A stretch of 64,000 nucleotides of DNA from HLUCCA09 sp965277275 (GTDB taxonomy: Bacteria; Pseudomonadota; Alphaproteobacteria; Rhodobacterales; Rhodobacteraceae). The notes beneath the pieces are model-generated. The model made no database searches. It was not told where the DNA came from and saw only the letters and a list, made by a program, of their open reading frames with translations. The stretch lies in contig CBDICG010000002.1 in assembly GCA_965277275.1 (NCBI GenBank), forward strand, positions 2,356,001-2,420,000, in the 5' to 3' direction. Position numbers and translations under genes: made by a program. Shown in pieces: positions 53,083 to 61,472 of the stretch (within the stretch, counting starts at the first letter, position 1; every line of letters begins with the position of its first letter).

Positions 53083-54393
53083 TTAGCGAAGACGGGCGAG
53101 CAGGTCGACCGAGGCGTAGCCGTCCGGCAGCAGACCCGTGCGTTTCTGGTAGGCGCGGATCGCCGCCTGGGTCTTGGGCCCGATGCGGCCGTCGACGCCT
53201 TGCGTGTCGAAGCCGGCGCGGGTCAGCCGCTCCTGCAGCTCGCGCCGTTCGGAGGCGCGCAGGGCGCGGTCGCCGCGCGGCCAGTTGCCCTGAAACGCGG
53301 GCTTGCCGACGATCCTGTCCGACAGGTGGCCGACGCCGATCACGTAGGCGTCTGCCGGGTTGTAGCGTTCGATCACCTCGAAATTCTTGAAGATCATCAG
53401 GGCGATGCCCTGTGCGCCCGCGGGCAGCAGGATCGAGGCGCGCCCCTTGGCCGAGACCGCCTGGCCGTCCATCCCGACGACGCCGAGCCGGGCCCACTGG
53501 CGCGCTGTCTTCTGGGTGTCGCGGCCGGTCAGCGCGTAGTCGAACCCGCGCGGCAGGCGGACCTCGACGCCCCAGGGCTGGCCCTCGACCCAGCCCTTCT
53601 TGGCGAGGTAGTTGGCGGTGGAGGCAAGCGCATCGGTCGGGTCCTGACCCCAGATGTTGCGGCGTCCGTCGCCGGTGAAATCGACCGCGTAGTCGAGGTA
53701 GCTGGTGGGCATGAACTGCGTGTGGCCCATCGCGCCCGCCCATGAGCCGCGCATGCTGCGGGGGCTCACGTCACCGTCCTGCAGGATTTCGAGTGCGGCG
53801 ATGAGCTGCGCTTCGAAGAACGCGCCCCGGCGGCCATCGTAGGCGAGGGTGGCGAGCGACTCGATGACATCCGACGAGCCGCGATAGGATCCGAAGGACG
53901 TCTCCAGCCCCCAAACGGCGACCACGACATGGGCGGGTACGCCGTAGCGCCGCTCGATCGCCTGCAGGGCGGTCTGGTTGGCACGGTAGGCGGCGCGGCC
54001 GTTGCTGACGCGGGAGGAGGAGACCGCGCTGTCGAGATATTCCCAGACCGTCTTGGAGAACTCGGACTGGTTGCGGTCCAGCCGGATGACCTCTGTGTCG
54101 TAGGAGATACCGGCGAAGGCGGCGTCGAGCACGTTTCGCGAGATCCCGTCTCGCCGGGCCTTGCGCTTGAACTGGGCGATCCACTGGTCGAACCCCGCGT
54201 TGCCGGTTGCGACTTGCGTGACAGCGGCTGTCGAGGCGCGGGTGGCCACCTCAGACGCGCGGGGCGGCGTGGTGACGGCGACCGGGCGCTCCAGCGGGCG
54301 GAGCGAGCTTTCCACGGCGGGGGCTGCGGGGAGGGCGAGGGGGAGAAGGACGATACCTGCGGCCCATGCCGCCGTTCGGAAAAGGGCTTTCAT
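53083..54393 (-). CDS. MltB-like lytic murein transglycosylase with peptidoglycan-binding domain
   Basis: A 436-residue cell-wall enzyme. A signal peptide (residues 1-22, AAWAAGIVLLPLALPAAPA) leads into the MltB-like catalytic domain, with the general acid Glu in VWGLETSFGSYRG and the conserved GSWAGAMGHTQFMPTSYLDYAVDFTGDG. A C-terminal PG_binding_1 domain reads LQERLTRAGFDTQGVDGRIGPKTQAAIRAYQ. It cleaves glycan strands to 1,6-anhydro ends in the periplasm. AGGA precedes the ATG at 54393. Confidence 0.94.
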   Translation of the reverse strand: MKALFRTAAWAAGIVLLPLALPAAPAVESSLRPLERPVAVTTPPRASEVATRASTAAVTQVATGNAGFDQWIAQFKRKARRDGISRNVLDAAFAGISYDTEVIRLDRNQSEFSKTVWEYLDSAVSSSRVSNGRAAYRANQTALQAIERRYGVPAHVVVAVWGLETSFGSYRGSSDVIESLATLAYDGRRGAFFEAQLIAALEILQDGDVSPRSMRGSWAGAMGHTQFMPTSYLDYAVDFTGDGRRNIWGQDPTDALASTANYLAKKGWVEGQPWGVEVRLPRGFDYALTGRDTQKTARQWARLGVVGMDGQAVSAKGRASILLPAGAQGIALMIFKNFEVIERYNPADAYVIGVGHLSDRIVGKPAFQGNWPRGDRALRASERRELQERLTRAGFDTQGVDGRIGPKTQAAIRAYQKRTGLLPDGYASVDLLARLR

Positions 54394-54519
54394 CGGACAT
54401 CCTGCCTGACATGATCGCACACATTGGCGCTGCTCTTTTTCGCGGAGCATAGCGCAAAGGTCGCCGCCAAGAAAGAAGTCCCGGTTAACGGCGGAGGATT
54501 TTTGCGCAGGGTGCCGACG

Positions 54520-56817
54520 CTATTTGCGCTTGCGCGAGACCTTGCGCTTGTCCTTTGCCTTTGCGGCGCGATCCCGCGCCTTGGACTGGCCGACCTTGCG
54601 TCGGGCGGGGCCGGATGGGCGGCCTTTGCGGTAGGGGCCGCGCCCGTGGCCGGTGTTGCCGTCGCTGTCGACTTCTTGACCGCCGATTTCCAGCGGCTCC
54701 AGCATCAGACCGCCGGTCACCGGCACGGCTTCCGTCAGCTTGGCCCTGACGCGAAGGCCGAGGCCGATCTCGCGGCCCGTATCGGCGCCCATCAGGGTAT
54801 TGGTGTCACGGTCGTGGTGAAAATACTCGTTTCCGAGGGCGCGGATCGGGATCAGGCCGTCGGCGCCGGTGTCGTCGAGCTTCACGAAGACACCGAAGCG
54901 GGCGATGCCGCTGATCCGGCCCTCGAATTCCTGCCCCACGCGTTCGGAGAGGTAGGCGGCGAGATAGCGGTCGGTGGTGTCGCGCTCGGCGGTCATGGAG
55001 CGGCGCTCGGTCTCGGAGATCTGTTGCGCGGTAGGCTCCAGCCGTTCGATGACGTCGTCCGAGAGGCCGTCTTTTCCCCAGCCATGAGCGGTGACGAGCG
55101 CGCGGTGGACGATGAGGTCCGCGTAGCGGCGGATCGGCGAGGTGAAATGCGCGTAGGTCCCGAGCGCGAGGCCGAAATGGCCGAAGTTCTGCGGCGCGTA
55201 ATAGGCCTGCTGCATGGAGCGCAGGGTGGCCATGTTGATCAGTTCGGCCAGATCCGTTCCGGCTGCGGCGTCGAGCAGGCGGTTGAGGTGGCGCGTTTGC
55301 AGCACCTGCCCCTTGGCCAGCGTGAGGCCCGAGGCCTGCACCGTCTCGCGCAGGGCGTCGAGCTTTTCGGGCGCGGGCTCTTCATGGACGCGGAAGAGGA
55401 GCGGCGTTTTCTTTTGTACCAGCGTTTGCCCGGCGGCGACGTTGGCGAGGATCATGAACTCCTCGATGAGGCGGTGCGCGTCGAGCCGGTCGCGGAAGTT
55501 GACGGCCGTGACCTCGCCTTCGTCGGACAGCTCGATCCGCCGTTCGGGCAGGTCGAGATCGAGGGGTTGGCGGCGCTCGCGCGCTTTCGCGGCGGCCTTG
55601 TAGGCGTTGTAGAGCGGGGTGAGGACGGTCTCGACGAGGGGGCCGGCCTTGTCGCCCGGCTGGCCATCGAACGCGGCCTGGGCCTGCTCGTAGGAGAGCG
55701 AGGCGGCGGAGCGCATGAGGCCGCGGTGGAAGGTGGTACCGACCACGTCACCGTCGGCGGAGAGGCGCATGCGGACCGCGATGGTTGCGCGCGGCACGCC
55801 CTCGTGGAGCGAGCAGAGATCGCCGGACAGGCGATCCGGCAGCATCGGCACGACCCGGTCCGGGAAATAGGTCGAGTTGCCGCGGGTGCGGGCCTCGCGA
55901 TCGAGCGCGGTGCCGGGGCGGACGTAATGGGCGACGTCGGCGATGGCGACCCAGACGACATGGCCGCCCTCGTTGTCCCCGGCGTCGTCGGGGTGGGCGT
56001 AGACGGCGTCGTCATGGTCGCGCGCATCGGAGGGATCGATGGTGATGAGCGGCAGGTGGCGCAGGTCTTCGCGGCCCTTGAGCCCGGCGGGTTTCATCGC
56101 GTCGGCCTCGGCGATGGCGGCGTCGGGGAAGACATCCGGGATGCCGTGCTGGTGGATCGCGATGAGCGAGACGGCCTTGGGGCCTGACGGGTCGCCGAGC
56201 CGGGTGGTGATACGCGCCTTGGGCAGGCCCAGGCGGGAGCGGGGGCCGGCCTGCTCGGCCTCGACCAGCTCACCGTCCTTGGCGCCGTGGGCGTTGGCGG
56301 CGGGGACGAACCATTCGCGGTCCGACCTCTTGTCGATCGGCGTGATGCGGCCGCCATCGGGACCGGTGCGGTAGATGCCGAGGATCGAGCGCGGGTTGGT
56401 CCCGATCTTGCGGATCAGGCGGCCTTCGTACTGGTGATCCTCGCCGGTGACCGCCTGCATGCGCAGCAGCACGCGGTCGCCCTCGCCGAGGGCGGGCTCT
56501 CCGGCGCGGGCAATGAGAAGGATGCGGGGCTCCGGGCCTTCGCCGTGCCATTCGAGCGGGCGGGCGGTGAGGTCACCATCAGCATCGGGCGCATTGACCT
56601 GGGCGACGGTGACGGGGGGAAGTTTTTCGGGGTCGCGGTACTGGCCCTTGCGGCGGTCGAGGTGGCCCTCGTCCTCGAGCTCGCGCAGGAGGCGCTTGAG
56701 GTCGATCCGCGCGGCGCCCTTCACGCCGAAGGCGCGGGCGATGTCGCGCTTGGCGGTCTGGGTCGGGTTTTCCGTGATCCAGTCGAGGATCTGCGCTTTG
56801 GTGGGAAGATCTGTCAT
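54520..56817 (-). CDS. rnr: Ribonuclease R
   Basis: A 765-residue 3'-5' exoribonuclease. An N-terminal winged helix (LDWITENPTQTAKRDIARAFGV), cold-shock domains, the RNB catalytic domain with DPSDARDHDDAV (metal-binding Asp), LHEGVPRATIAVRMR, and a C-terminal S1 domain (QEFEGRISGIARFGVFVKLDDTG) are in order. A Lys/Arg-rich tail follows. It degrades structured RNA and works with SmpB/tmRNA on nonstop messages; smpB lies 1.6 kb away on the same strand. Confidence 0.97.
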   Translation of the reverse strand: MTDLPTKAQILDWITENPTQTAKRDIARAFGVKGAARIDLKRLLRELEDEGHLDRRKGQYRDPEKLPPVTVAQVNAPDADGDLTARPLEWHGEGPEPRILLIARAGEPALGEGDRVLLRMQAVTGEDHQYEGRLIRKIGTNPRSILGIYRTGPDGGRITPIDKRSDREWFVPAANAHGAKDGELVEAEQAGPRSRLGLPKARITTRLGDPSGPKAVSLIAIHQHGIPDVFPDAAIAEADAMKPAGLKGREDLRHLPLITIDPSDARDHDDAVYAHPDDAGDNEGGHVVWVAIADVAHYVRPGTALDREARTRGNSTYFPDRVVPMLPDRLSGDLCSLHEGVPRATIAVRMRLSADGDVVGTTFHRGLMRSAASLSYEQAQAAFDGQPGDKAGPLVETVLTPLYNAYKAAAKARERRQPLDLDLPERRIELSDEGEVTAVNFRDRLDAHRLIEEFMILANVAAGQTLVQKKTPLLFRVHEEPAPEKLDALRETVQASGLTLAKGQVLQTRHLNRLLDAAAGTDLAELINMATLRSMQQAYYAPQNFGHFGLALGTYAHFTSPIRRYADLIVHRALVTAHGWGKDGLSDDVIERLEPTAQQISETERRSMTAERDTTDRYLAAYLSERVGQEFEGRISGIARFGVFVKLDDTGADGLIPIRALGNEYFHHDRDTNTLMGADTGREIGLGLRVRAKLTEAVPVTGGLMLEPLEIGGQEVDSDGNTGHGRGPYRKGRPSGPARRKVGQSKARDRAAKAKDKRKVSRKRK

Positions 56818-57299
56818 GGGGGGGAGCTAGCACGCTGCCCGGGGGCTGTCACTTCGCGGGGTGCGGCGGATGCCTCCGGCGGAGGTATTTCGGCCAAGAT
56901 GAGGGGGCCGGGAACGGGGCGGCGCGGCGGCATGCGCTGCGATCTTGGGATGGGGCGCTTCGGGATGCGGAGGGTGAGAGCGCGCGTTTGTGGTTGGGGG
57001 CGCGGTTGCGCGGGTTGGAGCGGGCGGTGGCGTGATCCAATGGGTTGGAGAGATCGGGCCCGGGAGAGGGTAGTGGCACGGGGTGACGAAGGAGGTGGCG
57101 CGGTTGCCTGGGTTGGAGCGACAGGTTGCGTGGCCCTTTGGTTGGAGCAGGGGGCGTGGTCTTTTGGTGGGAGAGTTCAGGCCCGGGAGAGGGTGGTGGC
57201 ACGGGGTGACGAGGGAGGTGGCGCGGTTGCCTGGGTTGGAGCGACAGGTTGCGTGGCCCTTTGGTTGGAGCAGGGGGCGTGGTCTTTTGGTGGGAGAGT
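56818..57299. other. Intergenic region upstream of rnr
   Basis: No gene supported. It contains a REP-like copy and a 123-bp tandem duplication. Confidence 0.6.
56872..56902 (+). repeat. REP-like intergenic element, copy e
   Basis: GCCTCCGGCGGAGG hairpin followed by TATTTCGGCCAAGATGAG, 55 bases upstream of the rnr start. Confidence 0.85.
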
Positions 57300-57317
57300 T
57301 CAGGCCCGGGAGAGGGC
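57058..57317. repeat. 123-bp tandem duplication with partial third copy
   Basis: Copy 1 runs 57058-57180 and copy 2 57181-57303; the start of a third (GCCCGGGAGAGGG) lies at 57304-57317 inside the last codons of the DUF2064 gene. Copies 1 and 2 are nearly identical. Each ends with the sequence that is the 3' end of that gene, so the unit probably arose by copying the gene end plus its downstream flank. Confidence 0.92.
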
Positions 57318-57890
57318 GAGATCGGCTGCGGTATCGACGTCGGCGAGGGTGGCGACGTAGGCGATGGGCGCAGGCAGGGTGCGGGCGGTGTCGGCGCAGG
57401 CGTGCCGGCTGGACCAGCGCACGTTGTGAAACAGGGTTCGGGGCGGGCTGGCCGTGCGTTTGAGACCGACGGCCCAGTATCCGCCGTCCGGGGCCGGGCC
57501 CAGCACGGCCGGTGCGCGGCCCAGAGCGGCGAACGCGCCGGCGATGTGGGATTTCGACAGGGCCGGGATATCGGCGCCGACGATGAGCGTGGGGCCGGGC
57601 GGCGCGACGCGCATCAGGCGCGCCATGCGGTCGCCGAGCGCGCCGGGACCCTGGGGGATGCGTGCGACATGGCGCGGGAAGGCGCGGGATCGGCAGGCGG
57701 TGTCCGGGGCGACGGCCAGGGTGAGGCTCCATCGCGGGTCTGCGAGGCGGCGCAGGAGCGCGCGGATCTGGTGACGCACCCACCAGGCCGCGGCGACCGG
57801 CCCGATGTCGGCGGCGAGGCGCGTCTTGACCCGGCCCGGGCGGGGATCCTTGACCATGACGATCAGGTGGGCGCGGCGCGCGTTGGTCAC
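57300..57890 (-). CDS. DUF2064/TIGR04282-family GT-A-fold protein
   Basis: A 196-residue protein with HLIVMVKDPRPGRVKTRLAADIG at the start and LIVGADIPALSKSHI, VLGPAPDGGYWAVGL in the middle, matching the TIGR04282/DUF2064 family. These adopt a nucleotidyl-/glycosyltransferase A fold and include a member of the arsenosugar pathway. No arsenic genes are nearby, so substrate is unknown. Its stop overlaps the tandem duplication; the GNAT gene upstream is coupled by ATGA. Confidence 0.88.
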   Translation of the reverse strand: MTNARRAHLIVMVKDPRPGRVKTRLAADIGPVAAAWWVRHQIRALLRRLADPRWSLTLAVAPDTACRSRAFPRHVARIPQGPGALGDRMARLMRVAPPGPTLIVGADIPALSKSHIAGAFAALGRAPAVLGPAPDGGYWAVGLKRTASPPRTLFHNVRWSSRHACADTARTLPAPIAYVATLADVDTAADLALSRA

Positions 57891-58327
57891 GGCAGCGGGC
57901 GGGCCATGTCGCGGTGGGGCAGGCCGGCGTCCAGGTATTCCGGACCGTGAGCCGTGAACCCGAGTTTTTCGTAGAATGCGATGACCGGCACTTGCGCGCC
58001 GAGCCTGGCCTGGCGCACGCCCGGCAGGGTCTGGCCGAGGGCGAGGGCGGCTTCGGTGAGGGCCGCACCGAGCCCTGTGCCGCGCGCGGCCTGTGCGACG
58101 CAGACACGTTCGATCTTGATGGCGTCGCCAAGGATGCGCAGGCGCAGTGTCCCGACCGGGTTTCCATCCCTCCGGGCAAGGAGGTGATGGGCCTCGGCAT
58201 CGCGGCCATCCTGCTCATCGGCCTCCGGGACGCCTTGTTCGAGGCAGAAGACGGTGTGTCGCAGCGCGAGACAGGCGGAGATGTCGGCCTCGGTGGTCGC
58301 CTCGGCGATGGTCGGTGTGGAGGTCAT
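57887..58327 (-). CDS. ElaA/GNAT-type N-acetyltransferase
   Basis: A 146-residue GNAT. ALRHTVFCLEQGVPEADEQDGRDAEAHHLLA resembles ElaA-like proteins. The acetyl-CoA loop is VCVAQAARGTGLGAALTEAAL, and VPVIAFYEKLGFTAHGPEYLDAGLPHRDM is the characteristic C-terminus. Substrate unknown. Overlaps the DUF2064 gene as ATGA. Confidence 0.9.
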   Translation of the reverse strand: MTSTPTIAEATTEADISACLALRHTVFCLEQGVPEADEQDGRDAEAHHLLARRDGNPVGTLRLRILGDAIKIERVCVAQAARGTGLGAALTEAALALGQTLPGVRQARLGAQVPVIAFYEKLGFTAHGPEYLDAGLPHRDMARPLP

Positions 58328-58475
58328 GGCGCGTCGGGATGTGGCCGGGGGGCGGCGCACCGCGCGGTGCAAAGCCGGGGGCGGAGCGAGGGTGACGGGG
58401 GACGTGGCGTGGACATGGGCTGGTCGTCGAGACGGGGCCGGGGCCGGGGATGGGGCGCGGGCCGGGGCCGCGGGG

Positions 58476-59648
58476 TCACGCGAAGAACTCCGCCAGGATG
58501 CGGGTGTAGATCCGCGTGAGGCCGTGGATTTCGTCCAGCTCGGCGAATTCGTCAACCTGGTGCATGGATTTGCCCGTCAGGCCGAATTCCGACACCGGGC
58601 AGTGGCGCATCACGAATCGGGCGTCGGACGTCCCGCCCCCGGTTGTGAGCTCTGGCGTGAGGCCGGTTTCGGCCGCCACAGCGCGCGTGATCAGGTCCGA
58701 CAGGGGGCCGGGCGGGGTCAGGAACGCCTCGCCGGTGAGCTTGGTGCGCAGGGTGATCTCTACCCCTGTCTCGTTGCTGACCCTGGCGGCCTCCGTGCGG
58801 GCCCAATCTGTCAGCGTGGCGCCGGTGTGGAGGTCGTTGAAGCGGATGTTGACGGCGGCGCGGCAGGTCGCGGGGATCACGTTGGTCGCGTCGTTGCCGG
58901 TGTCAATGGTGGCCAGCGCGATGGTGCTCGGCTCGAAGTGCTCGGTGCCGCTGTCGAGCTCGGTGCTGGCGATGCGGTGGGTGAGCATCGCCATCGCGGC
59001 GACCGGGTTCTTGGTGCGATGCAGGTAGGCGGAGTGCCCCTGTACGCCGCGCGCCTCGAACCAGAGGTTGAGCGAGCCACGGCGTCCGATCTTGATCGTA
59101 TCGCCAAGGGCTTCGCGGCTTGTGGGCTCGCCGACGAGGCAGAGGGTCATGGCTTCGCCCTCGGCCTCCATCCAGTCAAGCAAGGCGGCGGTGCCGTCGA
59201 CGGCGTCGCCTTCCTCGTCACCGGTGATCGCGAGGATCAGGGCGCCATCGGGCGGGCTGTTGCGGACAAAGCCGATGGCGGCGGCGACATAGGCCGCAAC
59301 GCCGGACTTCATGTCGACCGCGCCGCGCCCCCAGAGGCGGCCCTTGTCCTGGGTGCCGCCGAAGGGGTCGACGCTCCAGTCCGCTTCGGCGCCGATCGGT
59401 ACGACATCGGTATGACCGTTGAAGCCGAAGGTGCGGGGGTGCCCTTTCTCTCCCCAGCGGGCGAAGAGGTTCTTCACCTTGCCCCGGTTGACCCAGGTGC
59501 AGGCGAAACCGGCGCGGGTCAGTTCCGCCTCGAGGAGCTGGAGGGCGCCGGCCTCGGCGGGCGTGACGGACGGGCACTGCACCAGGGCGGCGGCGAGGGC
59601 AACGGGATCGGGCGGGGCTGCGGGTGCAACGGGGTCTGATGCGGTCAT
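58476..59648 (-). CDS. dapE: Succinyl-diaminopimelate desuccinylase
   Basis: A 390-residue zinc peptidase-family enzyme of the lysine/mDAP pathway. It has FNGHTDVVPIG (metal His), GRGAVDMKSGVAAY (bridging Asp), TGDEEGDAVDGT (catalytic Glu), RRGSLNLWFEARGVQGHSAY and GTSDARF. It hydrolyses N-succinyl-LL-diaminopimelate to diaminopimelate and succinate. Family length is usual. Confidence 0.96.
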   Translation of the reverse strand: MTASDPVAPAAPPDPVALAAALVQCPSVTPAEAGALQLLEAELTRAGFACTWVNRGKVKNLFARWGEKGHPRTFGFNGHTDVVPIGAEADWSVDPFGGTQDKGRLWGRGAVDMKSGVAAYVAAAIGFVRNSPPDGALILAITGDEEGDAVDGTAALLDWMEAEGEAMTLCLVGEPTSREALGDTIKIGRRGSLNLWFEARGVQGHSAYLHRTKNPVAAMAMLTHRIASTELDSGTEHFEPSTIALATIDTGNDATNVIPATCRAAVNIRFNDLHTGATLTDWARTEAARVSNETGVEITLRTKLTGEAFLTPPGPLSDLITRAVAAETGLTPELTTGGGTSDARFVMRHCPVSEFGLTGKSMHQVDEFAELDEIHGLTRIYTRILAEFFA

Positions 59649-59812
59649 GGCGCGGATTTAGCGGGCCTTGGCGCCCGCTTCAACGGGGGCCGTGTGCAGC
59701 CCGGGTGGGCGCATGTCCGGCGATGGTTGCCGACACGCTGGCCCGCGCCGTTGCTTCGGGGTGCGTCGGGCCCGGGATAGCCATGCGAGAGGGGCGCGCT
59801 TGGGGCGCGGGC

Positions 59813-60538
59813 TCAGCCAGCCTTGATGCTCTTGGGCGCAGGCCCCTTGCCGGGCGGGTTCGGCTGCGATTGGACCGGCTGCGTTTGGACAGGGAGCGGG
59901 GGTGCTCCGGCATCTGCGGTGTTCGCGGGCTTGGGCGGCACGGCGTCGTCCGGCGGGCCGGGGTTTGCCGGGCCGGGGTTTGGCGGGGTCGTATGGTCGG
60001 CTGGGCGCTCTTGCATGGGCGGCCAGGGGCGCAACGCGTCTGCGGCGGCCCATGCGGCGATCCATTCGGGCAAAGGCGGGCTCTGTGGGGCCGTGCCGAA
60101 GGCGCGGGCGAAGTCTGCCGGTGGGACAATCCCACTGACGCCGGTCACGGCGGTGCGCACCACGCCATGCGAGGTGCACTCGCCTTTGCGCCACATGGCC
60201 TGCTCGAAGTAGAAGAAGCGGTTGTCCCACCCGACCATGCGGGAGCGCAGCTCGTAGCGCTGGAAGGCGCGCACCCGGCGGCGGTACCGGATCGAGATCC
60301 CCGCGACCGTCCCGACCCAGCGCTTCTCTCTCATCATCCCGAGCACTCCGATGCGCCGGAAGAGGATGAAGCGGCCGAGGTCATAGAGTGTCAGCGTGCG
60401 CCCGTTGTTGAGCTCGAGGAAGGGGTCGATGTCCCATGGCCAGCAGATATGCGTGGCACGATGCTCTCCGAAGATGCCGAGCTTCGGGGCGTTTCGATGG
60501 CGGATGAACTCTTTGGCAAGACGGATATAGGGATACAT
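59813..60538 (-). CDS. Thioesterase-superfamily (HotDog) protein with Pro-rich tail
   Basis: A 241-residue protein. Residues 1-155 look like an acyl-CoA thioesterase/4HBT fold: WPWDIDPFLELNNGRTLTLYDLGRFILFRRIGV (catalytic-loop region), ISIRYRRRVRAFQRYELRSRMVGWDNRFFYFEQAMW. The remaining 85 residues are Pro/Ala-rich and probably disordered. The ATG at 60538 is supported by GGAGG. Substrate unknown. Confidence 0.8.
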   Translation of the reverse strand: MYPYIRLAKEFIRHRNAPKLGIFGEHRATHICWPWDIDPFLELNNGRTLTLYDLGRFILFRRIGVLGMMREKRWVGTVAGISIRYRRRVRAFQRYELRSRMVGWDNRFFYFEQAMWRKGECTSHGVVRTAVTGVSGIVPPADFARAFGTAPQSPPLPEWIAAWAAADALRPWPPMQERPADHTTPPNPGPANPGPPDDAVPPKPANTADAGAPPLPVQTQPVQSQPNPPGKGPAPKSIKAG

Positions 60539-61472
60539 GGGGGCCTCCACGCGGTGGGGCGGAGGTGGCGCAGCTTGCCGTGCGCGTCAAGCGGAACGCC
60601 CCGTCACGTTGATGCGTTCCGGGCTGTGCTCCGGTATGCCCTCCGGCGCCGCTTGCGCGAGGCTGATCCGTCAGGAGCGGCCCCCGCCTGCCCGGTCGGC
60701 AGGCCTACGTTCCACGAGGCGGCTCATCCCCCGATGCCCACTGGCCCGCGAACGGGCCTTGATCCGGAGCCCCATCCGCTCGATCCGCGCTCCTGCTCCG
60801 ATGGCATTGCATCCCGCCTTGCCGCCGCCCGCTTGCGCCTTGCTCCGAGCAGCGCGGCCCTGTTGGGGCCATGGGAGCAACAGCGCACCAGACCGTCGAA
60901 CGCCACGGGCGCGCGCAGGGCGGCCCCCGGGCCGGCGGACTGGGAAAGCGTTATGCCAATCGCTACCCACTTGGCGCGTTCTTCAGCGTTGTTGGGTTCG
61001 CCACACGTGTGTCCGCTAGCGGAGTATCGCGCGAAGGGCCTTCCTCAGGACACGCGCCGGGGAAAACCCGGCTCAACGCCCCCTTGTCAAAGCTCCTCCC
61101 GACCGGTGACCGCGTGTCGGGGTTCCGCCCGCGAGCGCCCCGGTGTCGGAGCTCTACCCGACGGGTGCTCTCCGTGTCCGGGGCCCCCCGCCAGCGCTCC
61201 CGGTGTCTGGGCTCACCCGCGAGCGCCCCGGTGTCGGAGATCTACCCGACGTGTGCTCTCCGTGTCCGGGGCCCTCCCCGCCAGCGCCCCCGGTGTCCGG
61301 GCTCTCCCCGCGAGCGCCCCCGGTGCCGGGGCTCCTCCGACGGGTGCCCTCCGTGCCGGGGCTCCCCCGTCGAGCGCCCCCGGTGCCAGGACTCCTCCCA
61401 ACGAGCGCCCCTCGTGCCGGGGTTCCCCTAGCGAAACCTCTCGCGCCGCGACGGCGCATGGTGGCCCTACGG
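60539..61472. other. ~930-bp non-coding region
   Basis: No convincing gene. The right half, 61090-61435, is a degenerate tandem repeat. Confidence 0.5.
61090..61435. repeat. Degenerate ~30-bp tandem repeats downstream of hutU
   Basis: Roughly a dozen units related to GAGCGCCCCCGGTGCCGGGG plus a variable CTCCTCCGACG-type part. Units vary by substitutions more than length. They lie just past the 3' end of hutU. Confidence 0.8.
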
